This document shows positions 17,302-27,337 of a stretch of 64,000 nt of DNA, in pieces. The stretch lies in the NCBI GenBank assembly GCA_944321925.1, contig CALUND010000017.1, forward strand, positions 1 through 64,000, written 5' to 3'. Source of the DNA: an uncultured Rikenellaceae bacterium. Lineage in GTDB: Bacteria; Bacteroidota; Bacteroidia; Bacteroidales; Rikenellaceae. Each line of letters opens with the position of its first letter. Within the stretch, counting starts at the first letter, position 1. The notes beneath the pieces were generated by a model. The model had not been told where the DNA came from. It made no database searches and saw only the letters and a program-made list of their open reading frames with translations. A program made the translations under genes and the position numbers.

Positions 17302-18704
17302 AGACTTTTCATTATACCGTCCGCAGCAAAAAAGTGCTGGGCGATCTCCACACCCCCGTAAGCATCTACCTGAAAGTGCGGGATCTCTATCCCCAGTCGG
17401 CCCTGCTCGAAAGTTCCGACTTCCATGCCGGAGAGAACTCGCTCTCTTACATCGCACTCGCACCCCTGGCCTCGGTCGCCGTCAACCACGGCCTCTGTAC
17501 GCTCTCCTTTCCCGATCGGAGCGTGGAACAAAAACCACTCGACGACCACTTCCGACTCGACGACGCCGTAAACCGCTTCCTCGATCGGTTTCAGGTGGAG
17601 GGAAACGACAGGAGCGTTTGCGGTCTGTTCGGCTACACAGCCTTCAATGCCGTCAAATACCTCGAACGGATTCCGGTCATGCCGACTCGCGACGAGCTGA
17701 ACGATGCCCCCGACCTGCTCTATATCCTCTATAAATATGTTCTGATATTCAACCACTTCAAAAACGAACTGACGCTTGTCGAGCTGCTCGCCGACGGGGA
17801 GGATTCTTCCCTCGAAGAGATCGAAACCGCCATCGCCGACCGCAACTTCGCCTCCTACGACTTCACCCCCAAAGGAGAGGTACGCAGTACGATGAGCGAC
17901 GAACAATACATGGAGTCCGTACGGCGCGGCATCGAGCATTGTCTGCGGGGAGACGTATTCCAGATCGTACTTTCACGACGGTTCGTACAACCCTACAGCG
18001 GCGACGACTTCAAGGTCTACCGCGCCCTGCGAAGCATCAACCCCTCCCCCTACCTTTTCTATTTCGATTTCGGCGGCTTCCGCATTTTCGGCTCATCGCC
18101 CGAAACCCACTGTAAGGTACAGGATGGGCGCATCACCATCGACCCGATCGCCGGAACGACCCGACGTACGGGCGACCTGACCCGGGACAAGCAACTCACC
18201 GAACAACTGCTGGCCGATCCCAAAGAGAACGCCGAACACGTGATGCTCGTCGACCTGGCCCGCAACGACCTGAGCCGCAACGCACACAACGTAGCGGTCG
18301 AATTCTACAAAGAGCCGCAATACTACAGCCACGTCATCCACCTCGTTTCGCGTGTCAGTGGCGAACTCGACGCCGATCGGAGCCCCGTAAGCGCATTTCT
18401 CGACACCTTCCCGGCCGGCACCCTAAGCGGCGCCCCGAAAGTACGCGCCATGGAGCTGATCTCCGCAATCGAACCGCACGACCGGGGTGCCTACGGCGGC
18501 TGCATCGGATTCATCGGATTCGACGGCAACCTGAATCAGGCCATCACCATCCGCTCGTTCGTCAGCCGCAACGGCGAACTCTCCTTCCAGGCGGGCGCGG
18601 GCATCGTTGCCAAGAGTTCGCCTGCCAATGAGCTGCAAGAGGTGAATAACAAACTGGGCGCACTCAAAAAAGCGGTAGACCTCGCCGCCACTCTCGACCA
18701 CTGA
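17298..18704 (+). CDS. trpE: Anthranilate synthase component I
   Basis: Chorismate-binding subunit (468 aa) that makes anthranilate from chorismate with ammonia supplied by TrpG. The N-terminal regulatory element ALLESSDF matches the LLES tryptophan feedback-inhibition motif of TrpE. The chorismate-binding core shows FQIVLSRRF, FGSSPETH, DPIAGTTRRTGD, LVDLARNDL and FPAGTLSGAPKVRAMELI. The LLES motif and the adjacent trpG favour TrpE over PabB. It overlaps trpB by four bases and lies 14 bases before trpG. Regulation is therefore probably double: transcriptional attenuation plus enzyme feedback. Confidence 0.96.
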   Translation: MKTFHYTVRSKKVLGDLHTPVSIYLKVRDLYPQSALLESSDFHAGENSLSYIALAPLASVAVNHGLCTLSFPDRSVEQKPLDDHFRLDDAVNRFLDRFQVEGNDRSVCGLFGYTAFNAVKYLERIPVMPTRDELNDAPDLLYILYKYVLIFNHFKNELTLVELLADGEDSSLEEIETAIADRNFASYDFTPKGEVRSTMSDEQYMESVRRGIEHCLRGDVFQIVLSRRFVQPYSGDDFKVYRALRSINPSPYLFYFDFGGFRIFGSSPETHCKVQDGRITIDPIAGTTRRTGDLTRDKQLTEQLLADPKENAEHVMLVDLARNDLSRNAHNVAVEFYKEPQYYSHVIHLVSRVSGELDADRSPVSAFLDTFPAGTLSGAPKVRAMELISAIEPHDRGAYGGCIGFIGFDGNLNQAITIRSFVSRNGELSFQAGAGIVAKSSPANELQEVNNKLGALKKAVDLAATLDH

Positions 18705-18718
18705 AAAAACCGAAGATC

Positions 18719-19291
18719 ATGAAACAGAAAACATTGCTGCTCGATAACTACGACTCCTTCACCTACAACCTGCTCCACCTGTTGCGGGAGTTAGGAGCCG
18801 ATGCCGAAGTCCGTCGCAACGACCAAATCACGCTGGAGGAGGTGGCCCGCTTCGACCGGATCATCCTCTCGCCCGGGCCGGGCATCCCCTCCGAAGCGGG
18901 AATTCTGTTGCCGCTCATCCGACGCTATGCTCCCAAAAAAAGCATTCTGGGCGTCTGTCTGGGCCATCAGGCCATTGCCGAGGCGTTCGGAGGCCGCCTC
19001 GAGAATCTTTCGGAGGTGTTCCACGGTGTACAGACTCCGATTCGGGTGATTCAGCCCGCAGAAAAGTTGTTTCGGGAACTCCCCACGACATTTCCCGTGG
19101 GTCGTTACCACTCCTGGATCGTGAGCCGGGAGAACCTCCCCGACTCGCTGGAGGTCACAGCCGTCGACGACGCCGGACACATCATGGCTCTCCGGCATCG
19201 CACCTACGATGTGCACGGCCTGCAGTTCCATCCCGAATCGATCCTTACCCCCAACGGGAAACAACTCATCGCCAATTTCTTAAACCGATAA
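18719..19291 (+). CDS. trpG: Anthranilate synthase glutamine amidotransferase component II
   Basis: Class I glutamine amidotransferase, 190 aa, giving ammonia to TrpE. It opens LLLDNYDSFTYNLLHLL, with the oxyanion region LSPGPGIPSEAG and the catalytic triad Cys in GVCLGHQ, His in LQFHPES and the following Glu. It is a stand-alone subunit rather than a TrpG-TrpD fusion. It sits between trpE and trpD with gaps of 14 and 4 bases. It may also serve a PabB elsewhere, as in many bacteria, but nothing here shows that. Confidence 0.95.
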   Translation: MKQKTLLLDNYDSFTYNLLHLLRELGADAEVRRNDQITLEEVARFDRIILSPGPGIPSEAGILLPLIRRYAPKKSILGVCLGHQAIAEAFGGRLENLSEVFHGVQTPIRVIQPAEKLFRELPTTFPVGRYHSWIVSRENLPDSLEVTAVDDAGHIMALRHRTYDVHGLQFHPESILTPNGKQLIANFLNR

Positions 19292-19295
19292 AAAA

Positions 19296-20291
19296 ATGAA
19301 AGAGATACTCTACAAGCTGTTCGAGCATCGCTATCTCGGACGCGAAGAAGCCCGTACGATCCTCACCGGCATCGCCCACGGAGCTTACAACGATGCGCAA
19401 ATCGCCTCGCTCATCACCGTGTTCCTCATGCGGAGCATCTCCGTGGAGGAGCTCATCGGTTTCCGGGAAGCCCTGCTCGAGATGCGTACGCCGGTCGATC
19501 TGGGCAACTGCCAGCCCATCGACATCGTGGGCACGGGCGGCGACGGGAAAAACACCTTCAACATCTCGACAGCAGCCTGTTTCGTCGTGGCGGGAGCCGG
19601 CTATCCCGTCGTAAAGCACGGCAACTACGGTGCCACCTCCGTAAGCGGCGCCAGCAACGTCATGGAGCAGCACGGTGTCCGCTTCACCACAGACAGCGCC
19701 CGACTCCGCCGCTCCATCGAGACATGCGGCATCGCCTATCTCCACGCCCCGCTGTTCAACCAGGCGCTCAAAGCGGTCGCCCCGATCCGACGGGCGCTCG
19801 GCGTACGCACCTTCTTCAACATGCTCGGCCCGCTGGTCAACCCCGTGATGCCCCGCTACCAACTGCTCGGCGTCTACAACCTGCCACTGCTCCGGCTCTA
19901 CTGCTACACCTACCAGGAGAGCGGCACAGACTACGCCGTCGTACACAGTCTCGACGGCTACGACGAAATATCGCTTACCGACGCCTTCAAGGTTGCGATG
20001 CCCGGCTGCGAGAAGCTCTACACCCCCGAAGAGCTCGGATTCGCCCGCTGCCGAGAGGAGGAGCTCTCCGGAGGAGAGACCCCCGAAGAGGCGGCCCGCA
20101 TTTTCGATCGCGTGCTCGACGGTACGGCCACACGCGCCCAAAGCGATTGCGTAGTCGCCAACGCAGCTTTCGCCATCCGGGTCATGTGCCCGCATAAGAG
20201 CCTCGAAACCTGCATCGACGAAGCCCGCACCTCGCTCGACAGCGGCCGGGCCAAATCGGTATTCCGCAAATTTGTCGAACTGAATCGGTAG
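19296..20291 (+). CDS. trpD: Anthranilate phosphoribosyltransferase
   Basis: Transfers the phosphoribosyl group of PRPP to anthranilate; 331 aa, normal family length. The PRPP-binding glycine-rich loop is DIVGTGGDGKNTFNIST. KHGNYGATSVSGASNVMEQHG and FNMLGPLVNP are further family signatures. The start follows trpG by four bases. All active-site motifs look intact. Confidence 0.96.
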   Translation: MKEILYKLFEHRYLGREEARTILTGIAHGAYNDAQIASLITVFLMRSISVEELIGFREALLEMRTPVDLGNCQPIDIVGTGGDGKNTFNISTAACFVVAGAGYPVVKHGNYGATSVSGASNVMEQHGVRFTTDSARLRRSIETCGIAYLHAPLFNQALKAVAPIRRALGVRTFFNMLGPLVNPVMPRYQLLGVYNLPLLRLYCYTYQESGTDYAVVHSLDGYDEISLTDAFKVAMPGCEKLYTPEELGFARCREEELSGGETPEEAARIFDRVLDGTATRAQSDCVVANAAFAIRVMCPHKSLETCIDEARTSLDSGRAKSVFRKFVELNR

Positions 20292-20298
20292 AACCCCT

Positions 20299-21093
20299 AT
20301 GAAAGATATTTTACAAACGATCATTGCAAGCAAACGATCGGAGATCGAACGTGCCAAAGCTGGAAAAACCTACGCCGAACTGGAACGTTCGATCGATCCG
20401 ACACGCCCCCGTCGTTCGCTCAAAACGGCATTGGCGACATCCGACACCGGCATTTTGGCCGAATTCAAACGGCGTTCTCCCTCCAAAGGGTGGATCCATC
20501 GGGATGCCGACCCCGTTGCCGTCAGTCGGGGCTACGAAACAGGCGGGGCCTCCGCCATCTCGGTACTGACCGACCCGGATTACTTCGGCGGCACACTCGA
20601 CGACCTGAAAAACGTGCGGCAAACCGTCTCGTTACCGATTCTGCGCAAAGAGTTCATCATCGATCCCTACCAACTGCTCGAGGCTGCAGCAGCCGGAGCC
20701 GACGCCGTCCTGCTAATTGCAGCAGCACTTGATATAACTCGATGCAAACAACTTTCCGAAAAAGCAAAAGAACTCGGACTGGAAGTATTGCTCGAAATAC
20801 ATTCGGAGCGGGAGATCGACTACCTGGAGGCCGAAGCCGATTTGATCGGAGTGAACAACCGCAACCTGGGAACCTTCATCACCGATCCGGAAAACTCCCT
20901 GCGTCTCGCCGAAAAATTGCCGAAAGAGAAGCTTCTCGTTTCGGAGAGCGGCATCTCGGACCCGCGTATCGTCGCCCGACTCCGCACGGCCGGCTACAAG
21001 GGATTCCTGATCGGCGAAACCTTCATGCGGGAAACGGACCCGGCTGCCGCTCTTGCCGAATTCATCGAACAGTTGAAAAAAACGGAGATATGA
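20299..21093 (+). CDS. trpC: Indole-3-glycerol phosphate synthase
   Basis: TIM-barrel enzyme (264 aa) that cyclises and decarboxylates CdRP to indole-3-glycerol phosphate. Family motifs: ILAEFKRRSPSKGWI (catalytic Lys and Ser), ISVLTDPDYFGG, PILRKEFIIDPYQ, ADLIGVNNRNL and VSESGISDP. It is a separate protein, unlike the TrpC-TrpF fusion of enterobacteria. Its stop overlaps the trpF start as ATGA. Confidence 0.96.
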   Translation: MKDILQTIIASKRSEIERAKAGKTYAELERSIDPTRPRRSLKTALATSDTGILAEFKRRSPSKGWIHRDADPVAVSRGYETGGASAISVLTDPDYFGGTLDDLKNVRQTVSLPILRKEFIIDPYQLLEAAAAGADAVLLIAAALDITRCKQLSEKAKELGLEVLLEIHSEREIDYLEAEADLIGVNNRNLGTFITDPENSLRLAEKLPKEKLLVSESGISDPRIVARLRTAGYKGFLIGETFMRETDPAAALAEFIEQLKKTEI

Positions 21094-21698
21094 TCGTGAA
21101 AATTTGCGGCATGCGCGATGCCGACAACATTCGCGAAATCGAACGCCTCGGCATAGATTGGATGGGCTTCATTTTTTACGAAGGCTCCGCGCGTCATATC
21201 CTCCGGAAACCGGCCTATCTGCCCGACAAAGCGCGCCGGGTAGGTGTATTCGTAAACGAACGACCGGAACGGATCGTTGAAATAGTCGCCGATTTCGATT
21301 TGTCATTCATTCAATTGCACGGTGACGAAACACCGGAGACCTGTCGAATTCTGCGAACGGCTGGCCAATCGCTTATCAAAGCGTTTCCGATCGCCAGCGA
21401 AAAGGACTTTCAAGCCACGGAGCCGTTCGAATCGCTGTGCGACTACTATCTTTTCGACACGAAAACATCCGGATATGGCGGTTCGGGCACCTCATTCGAC
21501 TGGTCGCTGCTCCGTCACTACCACGGGACGACCCCCTTTCTGCTGAGCGGCGGCATCGGTCCCGACGATGCAGAAGCCATCCTCAAGCTGCGGCATCTCC
21601 GGTTCGCCGGCATCGACCTAAACAGCCGTTTCGAAATCGTCCCCGGTCGGAAAGACCCGGAAACTGTACGAAATTTTTTAGCAAAAATCAGAAAATAA
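21090..21698 (+). CDS. trpF: Phosphoribosylanthranilate isomerase
   Basis: Amadori isomerase of 202 aa that converts PRA to CdRP, the substrate of TrpC. The start is the ATG at 21090, overlapping the trpC stop by four bases, which puts VKICGMRDADN (catalytic Cys) right at the N-terminus as in the family. Other motifs are FIQLHGDE, FLLSGGIGPDDA and GIDLNSRFE. The longer open frame to the left is just the trpC region in another phase and is not part of the protein. Confidence 0.95.
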   Translation: MIVKICGMRDADNIREIERLGIDWMGFIFYEGSARHILRKPAYLPDKARRVGVFVNERPERIVEIVADFDLSFIQLHGDETPETCRILRTAGQSLIKAFPIASEKDFQATEPFESLCDYYLFDTKTSGYGGSGTSFDWSLLRHYHGTTPFLLSGGIGPDDAEAILKLRHLRFAGIDLNSRFEIVPGRKDPETVRNFLAKIRK

Positions 21699-21708
21699 AA
21701 CAGATACC

Positions 21709-22485
21709 ATGAATCGCATCAACCAATTATTCAAAAACAAGAGACAAGACATTCTCTCCATCTATTTCTGTGCCGGCTACCCCGATCCCGACGGCACGAC
21801 AGAAACGATCGAAACCCTTGCCCGTAACGGAGTCGACATGATCGAAATCGGCATCCCCTTCAGCGATCCGATGGCCGATGGACCGGTTATCCAGCAGGCT
21901 GCTACCGAATCTCTGCGCAACGGCATGTCTCTACACAAACTTTTCGAATCGCTCTCCGAAATCCGCCAACGGGTCGATATCCCACTGCTGCTGATGGGTT
22001 ACCTCAATCCGGTGATGCAATACGGCTTCGAAAACTTTTGCCGCGCCTGCCAGGATTGCGGCATCGACGGATGCATCATCCCCGACCTGCCCTTCAAAGA
22101 GTACATGGAAGAGTATCGGGCAACGGCGGAACGATACGATCTGAAAATGATCATGCTCATCACGCCCGAGACAAGCGAAGAACGCATCAAATTGATAGAC
22201 AATCACACAGATGGATTTATCTACATGGTATCTTCAGCTGCAACAACCGGAGCGCAACACGATTTCGATGCCCGTAAGCAGGCCTATTTCGAGCGAATCG
22301 ACGGCATGGCGCTGCGCAATCCGCGCATGATCGGCTTCGGCATCTCCAACGAGGCCACATTCCGGGCAGCCTGCAAATATGCCTCCGGAGGAATCATCGG
22401 CAGTCGGTTCGTAACTTTGCAAAAAGAGAGGGGTGATTCCGAAACCGCCATCAAACAATTGCTTCATGAAATCGGCAAAAAATAG
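21709..22485 (+). CDS. trpA: Tryptophan synthase alpha chain
   Basis: TIM-barrel lyase (258 aa) that splits indole-3-glycerol phosphate and channels indole to TrpB. It shows AGYPDPDGT, the catalytic Glu and Asp in MIEIGIPFSDPMADGPVIQ, GCIIPDLPF and VSSAATTGA, where the family normally has TG and R/K residues. It is the last gene of the operon. No strong intrinsic terminator is visible right after the stop codon. Confidence 0.95.
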   Translation: MNRINQLFKNKRQDILSIYFCAGYPDPDGTTETIETLARNGVDMIEIGIPFSDPMADGPVIQQAATESLRNGMSLHKLFESLSEIRQRVDIPLLLMGYLNPVMQYGFENFCRACQDCGIDGCIIPDLPFKEYMEEYRATAERYDLKMIMLITPETSEERIKLIDNHTDGFIYMVSSAATTGAQHDFDARKQAYFERIDGMALRNPRMIGFGISNEATFRAACKYASGGIIGSRFVTLQKERGDSETAIKQLLHEIGKK

Positions 22486-23162
22486 AAGATAATAAGAGAG
22501 TTACGTGGAATAGAAGCATACCGGTTGGGGAGATGAACTACCGACGCACACAAATTATCGATAAATAACAGAAAATAACAATGTTAGGTCCGCTACCTCC
22601 ACAGCCGATTCACCCAGATCGATCACGGCATTGAACAGTGCAATACGGCTGTAACAACGGATTTTCTCAAACGGAATTTCTGCCAGACGGATCTATCCAG
22701 ATGCTAGCAAACGAGCCCGTGTCATACCTCCAAGTACCCGTGTCTTATCTCCAAGTAGAAGTTAAGGCATAGCAACTCATTTTTCTACTTACCAAAATTT
22801 TACATTGCATTATAATGTCTGAGATCGTCCCTTAACAGACAATCAAACCCTCGTCGGTTTCCCCGCAAAAAGCGCAGAAGTGCAACAGCCGACGCAACAT
22901 CTATACGGATAGCTTATCGCCTCATCCACGACCGGTCGAAAGGTTCGAAACGACGGCAGCCCCAAAAAACAGCGCCCATCCCAACTTCGCCGCACGAAGC
23001 ATACAGCATCCTATTCAAAATCAACAAAGTCATGATGCAGTTGCAACCCTATCGGCCAATCCCACCCCTGAAAAAACGTCCGAAAAAATCTCCCGACATA
23101 AAAAACATCGGTTTATGAACGAGAATTTTCTGTAACTTGCGCCTCCGAAAACGCTTGTTGCG
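22486..23162. other. Long intergenic region after trpA
   Basis: About 680 bases without a supportable gene. Two things are visible. First, a pair of tandem 21-bp units lies at 22716-22757. Second, an isolated - strand frame of 45 codons (22692-22555) with protein-like composition (IRLAEIPFEKIRCYS...) is bounded upstream by a TAG and has no start codon. It may be the tail of a decayed gene that I cannot identify. TAACTTG at 23133-23139 could be a weak -7 element for the next gene. Confidence 0.5.
22716..22757. repeat. Two tandem 21-bp repeats
   Basis: The unit begins CCCGTGTC and ends CTCCAAGTA. The copies at 22716-22736 and 22737-22757 differ at two positions. It is too short to classify; it could be an operator pair or replication slippage. 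Confidence 0.6.
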
Positions 23163-24077
23163 ATGCCTCTTTTTCAGAATAATGCACGCTATCACCTGCT
23201 CGCACTACTGGCCACCGTCATCTGGGGAACCACCTTTGTCTCCACGAAAATACTCCTCTCTCACGGTCTGACACCGGCCGAAATCATGTTCCTACGCTTT
23301 CTGCTCGCCTACATCGCCATCTGGAGCATCTCTCCCGCACGACTTTTCGCAGAGAATCTGCGCGACGAAGCCAAATTGATTGCGGCAGGCATGTGCGGCG
23401 GATCGCTCTATTTCTTCGCTGAGAACAGCGCATTGGAGATCACGCAGGCCTCGAACGTAGCGATCATCATCTCCATAACTCCACTCTTGACCGCCATTTT
23501 ATCGCACCTGTTCGTTCGCGGGGAACGTTTCGGATCGCGGCTGCTTGCCGGAGGTCTCCTCTCTCTAATCGGCATCGCCTGCGTAGTGCTCAACGGCCGT
23601 TTTGTCCTGCACATCTCCCCGCTGGGTGACCTGCTCACGCTGTTTGCCGGATTCATGTGGGCCTGCTACAACATCATTCTGACCAAACTCTACGCCCGTT
23701 ACGACACCGTTTTCATCACCCGCAAGGTCTTCTTTTACGGACTTGTCACGCTGCTTCCGGTCTTTCTGATCCAACCCGTAGAATTCCATTTCCGCCAACT
23801 GCTCGACCCGACCATTGCACTGAACCTGCTTTTCCTCGGGCTGTTGGCCTCGTTCGGTTGCTTCCTCATCTGGAATATTGCGGTACGCCACATCGGCACC
23901 ATTCGGGCCAACAGCTACCTCTACCTCTCCCCGCTCATCACATTCACCACGGCAGCCATCTTTCTCCAGGAGGAGATCACGCCCGTAGCATTGGCCGGCA
24001 CAGCTCTGATTCTGAGCGGCGTATGGATCTCCGAGCAAGGCCTTCCGAAACCGAAACGCCACCCATTCCACAAATAG
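23163..24077 (+). CDS. EamA/DMT-family membrane transporter
   Basis: Inner-membrane protein of 304 aa with ten predicted hydrophobic helices in two EamA repeats (about 10-145 and 155-290). Family-typical features are LATVIWGTTFVSTKILL at the start, a conserved R/E in LFVRGERFG, and LSGVWISEQ at the end of the second repeat. Drug/metabolite transporters of this family export or take up metabolites; the substrate cannot be read from the sequence. It stands alone, convergent with the LRR gene, whose stop codon is 16 bases away. Confidence 0.85.
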   Translation: MPLFQNNARYHLLALLATVIWGTTFVSTKILLSHGLTPAEIMFLRFLLAYIAIWSISPARLFAENLRDEAKLIAAGMCGGSLYFFAENSALEITQASNVAIIISITPLLTAILSHLFVRGERFGSRLLAGGLLSLIGIACVVLNGRFVLHISPLGDLLTLFAGFMWACYNIILTKLYARYDTVFITRKVFFYGLVTLLPVFLIQPVEFHFRQLLDPTIALNLLFLGLLASFGCFLIWNIAVRHIGTIRANSYLYLSPLITFTTAAIFLQEEITPVALAGTALILSGVWISEQGLPKPKRHPFHK

Positions 24078-24092
24078 CCGGGAAAGCTCCTC

Positions 24093-27000
24093 TCAATCCT
24101 CGTTTGGTATAACAATCAGGACTCTTGAGGAGTAATCAACCGGACCGTTCTCAAAACCATAACCCTTGTTCTGGACAGCCACATCCCAAGACTTAAATTT
24201 AGGGTGATTCAAGACCGTATCGGGAATTAAACCGCTCAAGTTATTGTAATTCAGGTTAACAGATTGTAAGGCTGTCAGGTTACCGATCTCCGCCGGAATC
24301 GTGCCACTCAAATAATTTCTACCCAACCCTAAATTCGTCAATGCCGTCAAATTACCAATTTCAACTGGAATCCTGCCCCTCAAATAATTACCGCTCAGAT
24401 TCAAATTGGTCAATGCAGTCAGATTACCAATCTCAACGGGGATCGTGCTGCTCAAAGAATTTCCACTCAGATCCAAATTGGTCAACGCGGTCAAATTTCC
24501 AATCTCTACGGGGATTTTTCCCTTCAAAGAATTTCCGCTCAAATCCAAATTGGTCAAGCCAATCATATGCCCTATCTCGACCGGGAGTAACCCACTCAAT
24601 TTATTATCATGCAATTCTAAAGACTGAAGGTATTTCAACCCACTCATCTCAGCCGGAATCTGCCCACTCAGGTTATTGTTGTTCAAATTCAACAATCGAA
24701 GATTTTGCAGTTTACTAATTTCTGTCAAAATCTCCCCTGAAAATTTATTAAAGGACAAATTCAACTCCCTCAGCGACACTAATTTCCCGACTATAGACTG
24801 CAACTGACCTCCCAACCTATTTGAAGCTAAATTCAACTTCAGAAGTTGATTCAGATTACTGATCTCCACCGGGACCTTTCCTTTTAACCAATTGTTAGAC
24901 AAATTCAATTCCAATAAAGAGACGGCCTGACCAATCGTCTTCGGAATTCGGCCTTGCAATTCGCATCGAGAGAGATCCAACACGACTAATCCAGGTATTT
25001 CAAACAATTTGTCGCTAAGCCGACCATGAATTATCTTATCTTTCAATTTGACCGACAGTTCTCCATTCGTGTAATAGATGTCTTCCCATTCCTCCAGCGG
25101 GCGGTCTTCCTTCCATCCCCAGTTATTAAATTGTCTTTGGGTAATTCCCATATCTCGAAATGCATCCAACAACAATCTTTTGACAGTCCGCTCCTCCTCG
25201 AATGTGTTTTTTACATTTCGGTTTGACGATATCTCCTGCTTGGTCGCGGAAGTAATTCCCGACCCAGCTTGAGCTGTCTGAACCTTCGTATTAGCACCAT
25301 AATCAACTGACGGAACCGGATAATTTTCGAATCCATACCCTTTATTCTGGGGAAGTAAATCCCAATAAGAAAAAAGAGGGTGGCTTAATATCGCATCGGG
25401 GACCCATCCGCTCAAATTATTGTTTTTTAATGTCCAATCGAACACGAGTATTACCAATCCCTTGTTTTTCTTTCTCCTAATATTTCCCAGTTCGGCCGGG
25501 ATCGAACCGCTCAATTGGTTATGATCCAACCTTAATTTTTTAAGATTAACCAAATTACCGATTTCAGGAGGAATCGAGCCGGTCAAATTGTTATGGTTTA
25601 AACTCAGGCAATCAAGTTCTGTTAAATTCCCTATTTCGGGCGGGATTTCTCCGCTCAATTGATTATTATCTAAACACAATTCTTCCAACTGTGTTAAATT
25701 TCCGATTTCAACCGGGATCGGACTGTCCAATTGATTTCTACATAACAACAGCCAATTAAGCTTTGCCAGATTACCTATTTCTGCAGGAATTGCCCCGGAG
25801 AATTCATTGCTTGATAAGTTCAGAACGTTTAAAGATGTCAGATTTCCGATCTCTGCGGGAATGGATCCGCTCAAGTTATTGAACGATAACTGTAATGCAT
25901 TAAGACAACCCAGATTGCCTATATCGGATAAAATCGGGCCACTCAATTTATTACTATTTAAGATCAATTTTTCAAGATGCGTCAATCCGTAAATTTCATT
26001 CGGGATAGGTCCAATAAAACGATTCGATGATAAATCCAGTTGGGTCAGGGCCGTCAACTTTCCGATTGCCGAAGGGATAGAACCGCTCAGAAGATTATTT
26101 CTTAAATCTAAAATCTGAAGGTCTTTCAGTTCTCCCATCTCGGCTGGAATCTCTCCACTCAATTTATTATAGCCTACCACCATTTCTTTCAAGTGTGTCA
26201 ATTTGCCAATTTCATTCGGGATAGGTCCGATGAGACGATTCGATGATAAATCCAATTGGGTCAGGGCCGTCAACTTTCCGATTGCCGCAGGGATCGGACC
26301 GCTCAAAAGATTATTTCTTAAATCTAAAACTTGAAGATCTTTCAGTTCTCCCATCTCAACTGGAATCTCTCCACTCAATTTACTATTGATTACCACCAAC
26401 TCTTTCAAGTGTGTCAATTTGCCAATTTCATTCGGGATCGCACCTGAAAAATCATTCGATGATAAATCTAAATTACGCAGAGCTGTCAACTCTCCAATTT
26501 CTTTCGGCAGGGAGCCACTCAATTTATTGAATGCTAATGACAATTCTTCAAGATGTGTCAATTGGCCAATTTGTGCCGGAATTTTTCCAGACAAATCGGC
26601 ATATCTTAACCTAAGAGATTCAAGTTTTGTCAGATTGCCGATTTGTACCGGAATCTTTCCGGTAATTTTATTCATCGTCAAATTTAATTTCCGCAAATCG
26701 ACTGCCTGACCGATCGTTTTCGGGAGAGGTCCCCGTAATAAATTGGTCGGAAGATACACCTCTACCAACCCAGGAATCTTAAACAACTTACGGCTAAGTC
26801 GACCATTGAGTAGTTCTCCTTTTAATCTGACAGACAATTCCCCGTCCTTATAAGTAATACCTTTCCAATCATTCAACGGACACTCTTTCTGCCAGCCCCA
26901 TGACGCGAACTTCTCTTCGCTAACGCCCATCTCTCTAAATGCCTCCAAGAGCAACTTTTTGAGGGTCTTTTCATCCGTCGAGGCTCTCTTCTCGTCTGTA

Positions 27001-27134
27001 GTTGTTTGAGGTTCTTGCGCAATCGCAACGGCCGGCTCAATGGAGGTTTGCGACTCCCTAACGGCTCCATTGGCTCCGCTGCCGGCCAACAGCATCCCGA
27101 CGACCGACAGCCCTATCATCCAAAACCTTTTCAT
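24093..27134 (-). CDS. Secreted plant-type leucine-rich-repeat protein with duplicated architecture
   Basis: 1013 aa with a signal peptide (MKRFWMIGLSVVGMLLAGSG). It consists of two copies of one plan. Each copy starts with a cap (LLLEAFREMGVSEEKFASWGW and LLLDAFRDMGITQRQFNNWGW, then an NGELSV-type and a GRLSxKLFxIPGL segment). A ladder of 24-residue repeats of the type L-x-G-x-IP-x-EIGNL-x-x-L-x-x-L-x-L-x-x-N follows: about 19 in copy 1 and 11 in copy 2. Each copy then ends in a tail NHPxFxxWD..QNKGYGFEN (about residues 585-615 and 980-1000). The IP-x-EIGNL consensus is the plant-specific LRR class. No anchor or catalytic domain is visible, so a periplasmic or secreted binding protein is inferred. 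GC content is visibly lower (near 40% in sampled stretches) than in flanking genes, suggesting transfer. Confidence 0.88.
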   Translation of the reverse strand: MKRFWMIGLSVVGMLLAGSGANGAVRESQTSIEPAVAIAQEPQTTTDEKRASTDEKTLKKLLLEAFREMGVSEEKFASWGWQKECPLNDWKGITYKDGELSVRLKGELLNGRLSRKLFKIPGLVEVYLPTNLLRGPLPKTIGQAVDLRKLNLTMNKITGKIPVQIGNLTKLESLRLRYADLSGKIPAQIGQLTHLEELSLAFNKLSGSLPKEIGELTALRNLDLSSNDFSGAIPNEIGKLTHLKELVVINSKLSGEIPVEMGELKDLQVLDLRNNLLSGPIPAAIGKLTALTQLDLSSNRLIGPIPNEIGKLTHLKEMVVGYNKLSGEIPAEMGELKDLQILDLRNNLLSGSIPSAIGKLTALTQLDLSSNRFIGPIPNEIYGLTHLEKLILNSNKLSGPILSDIGNLGCLNALQLSFNNLSGSIPAEIGNLTSLNVLNLSSNEFSGAIPAEIGNLAKLNWLLLCRNQLDSPIPVEIGNLTQLEELCLDNNQLSGEIPPEIGNLTELDCLSLNHNNLTGSIPPEIGNLVNLKKLRLDHNQLSGSIPAELGNIRRKKNKGLVILVFDWTLKNNNLSGWVPDAILSHPLFSYWDLLPQNKGYGFENYPVPSVDYGANTKVQTAQAGSGITSATKQEISSNRNVKNTFEEERTVKRLLLDAFRDMGITQRQFNNWGWKEDRPLEEWEDIYYTNGELSVKLKDKIIHGRLSDKLFEIPGLVVLDLSRCELQGRIPKTIGQAVSLLELNLSNNWLKGKVPVEISNLNQLLKLNLASNRLGGQLQSIVGKLVSLRELNLSFNKFSGEILTEISKLQNLRLLNLNNNNLSGQIPAEMSGLKYLQSLELHDNKLSGLLPVEIGHMIGLTNLDLSGNSLKGKIPVEIGNLTALTNLDLSGNSLSSTIPVEIGNLTALTNLNLSGNYLRGRIPVEIGNLTALTNLGLGRNYLSGTIPAEIGNLTALQSVNLNYNNLSGLIPDTVLNHPKFKSWDVAVQNKGYGFENGPVDYSSRVLIVIPNED

Positions 27135-27337
27135 TTGTGCGTTGATTGGGTAGTTAAACTCTATTTAAATTTGGGTTGGAGGGAACTTTTCGAAATTTCA
27201 GGAACCCTTTCAAACAAAATTAAACAATCGATCCCGGATTTCCTAACCATCCATCTCTGAAAATAAATGCACCCGCCGGACAGATTATCAAAAAGTCCGC
27301 AAATCAGGATCTCCAAAGACGAGACATTGCCATACAA

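Noticed and set aside
22555-22692. 45-codon protein-like frame without start after trpA
   Set aside because: Could be a gene remnant, but it is too short to identify and has no start codon, so it is only noted in the intergenic entry.
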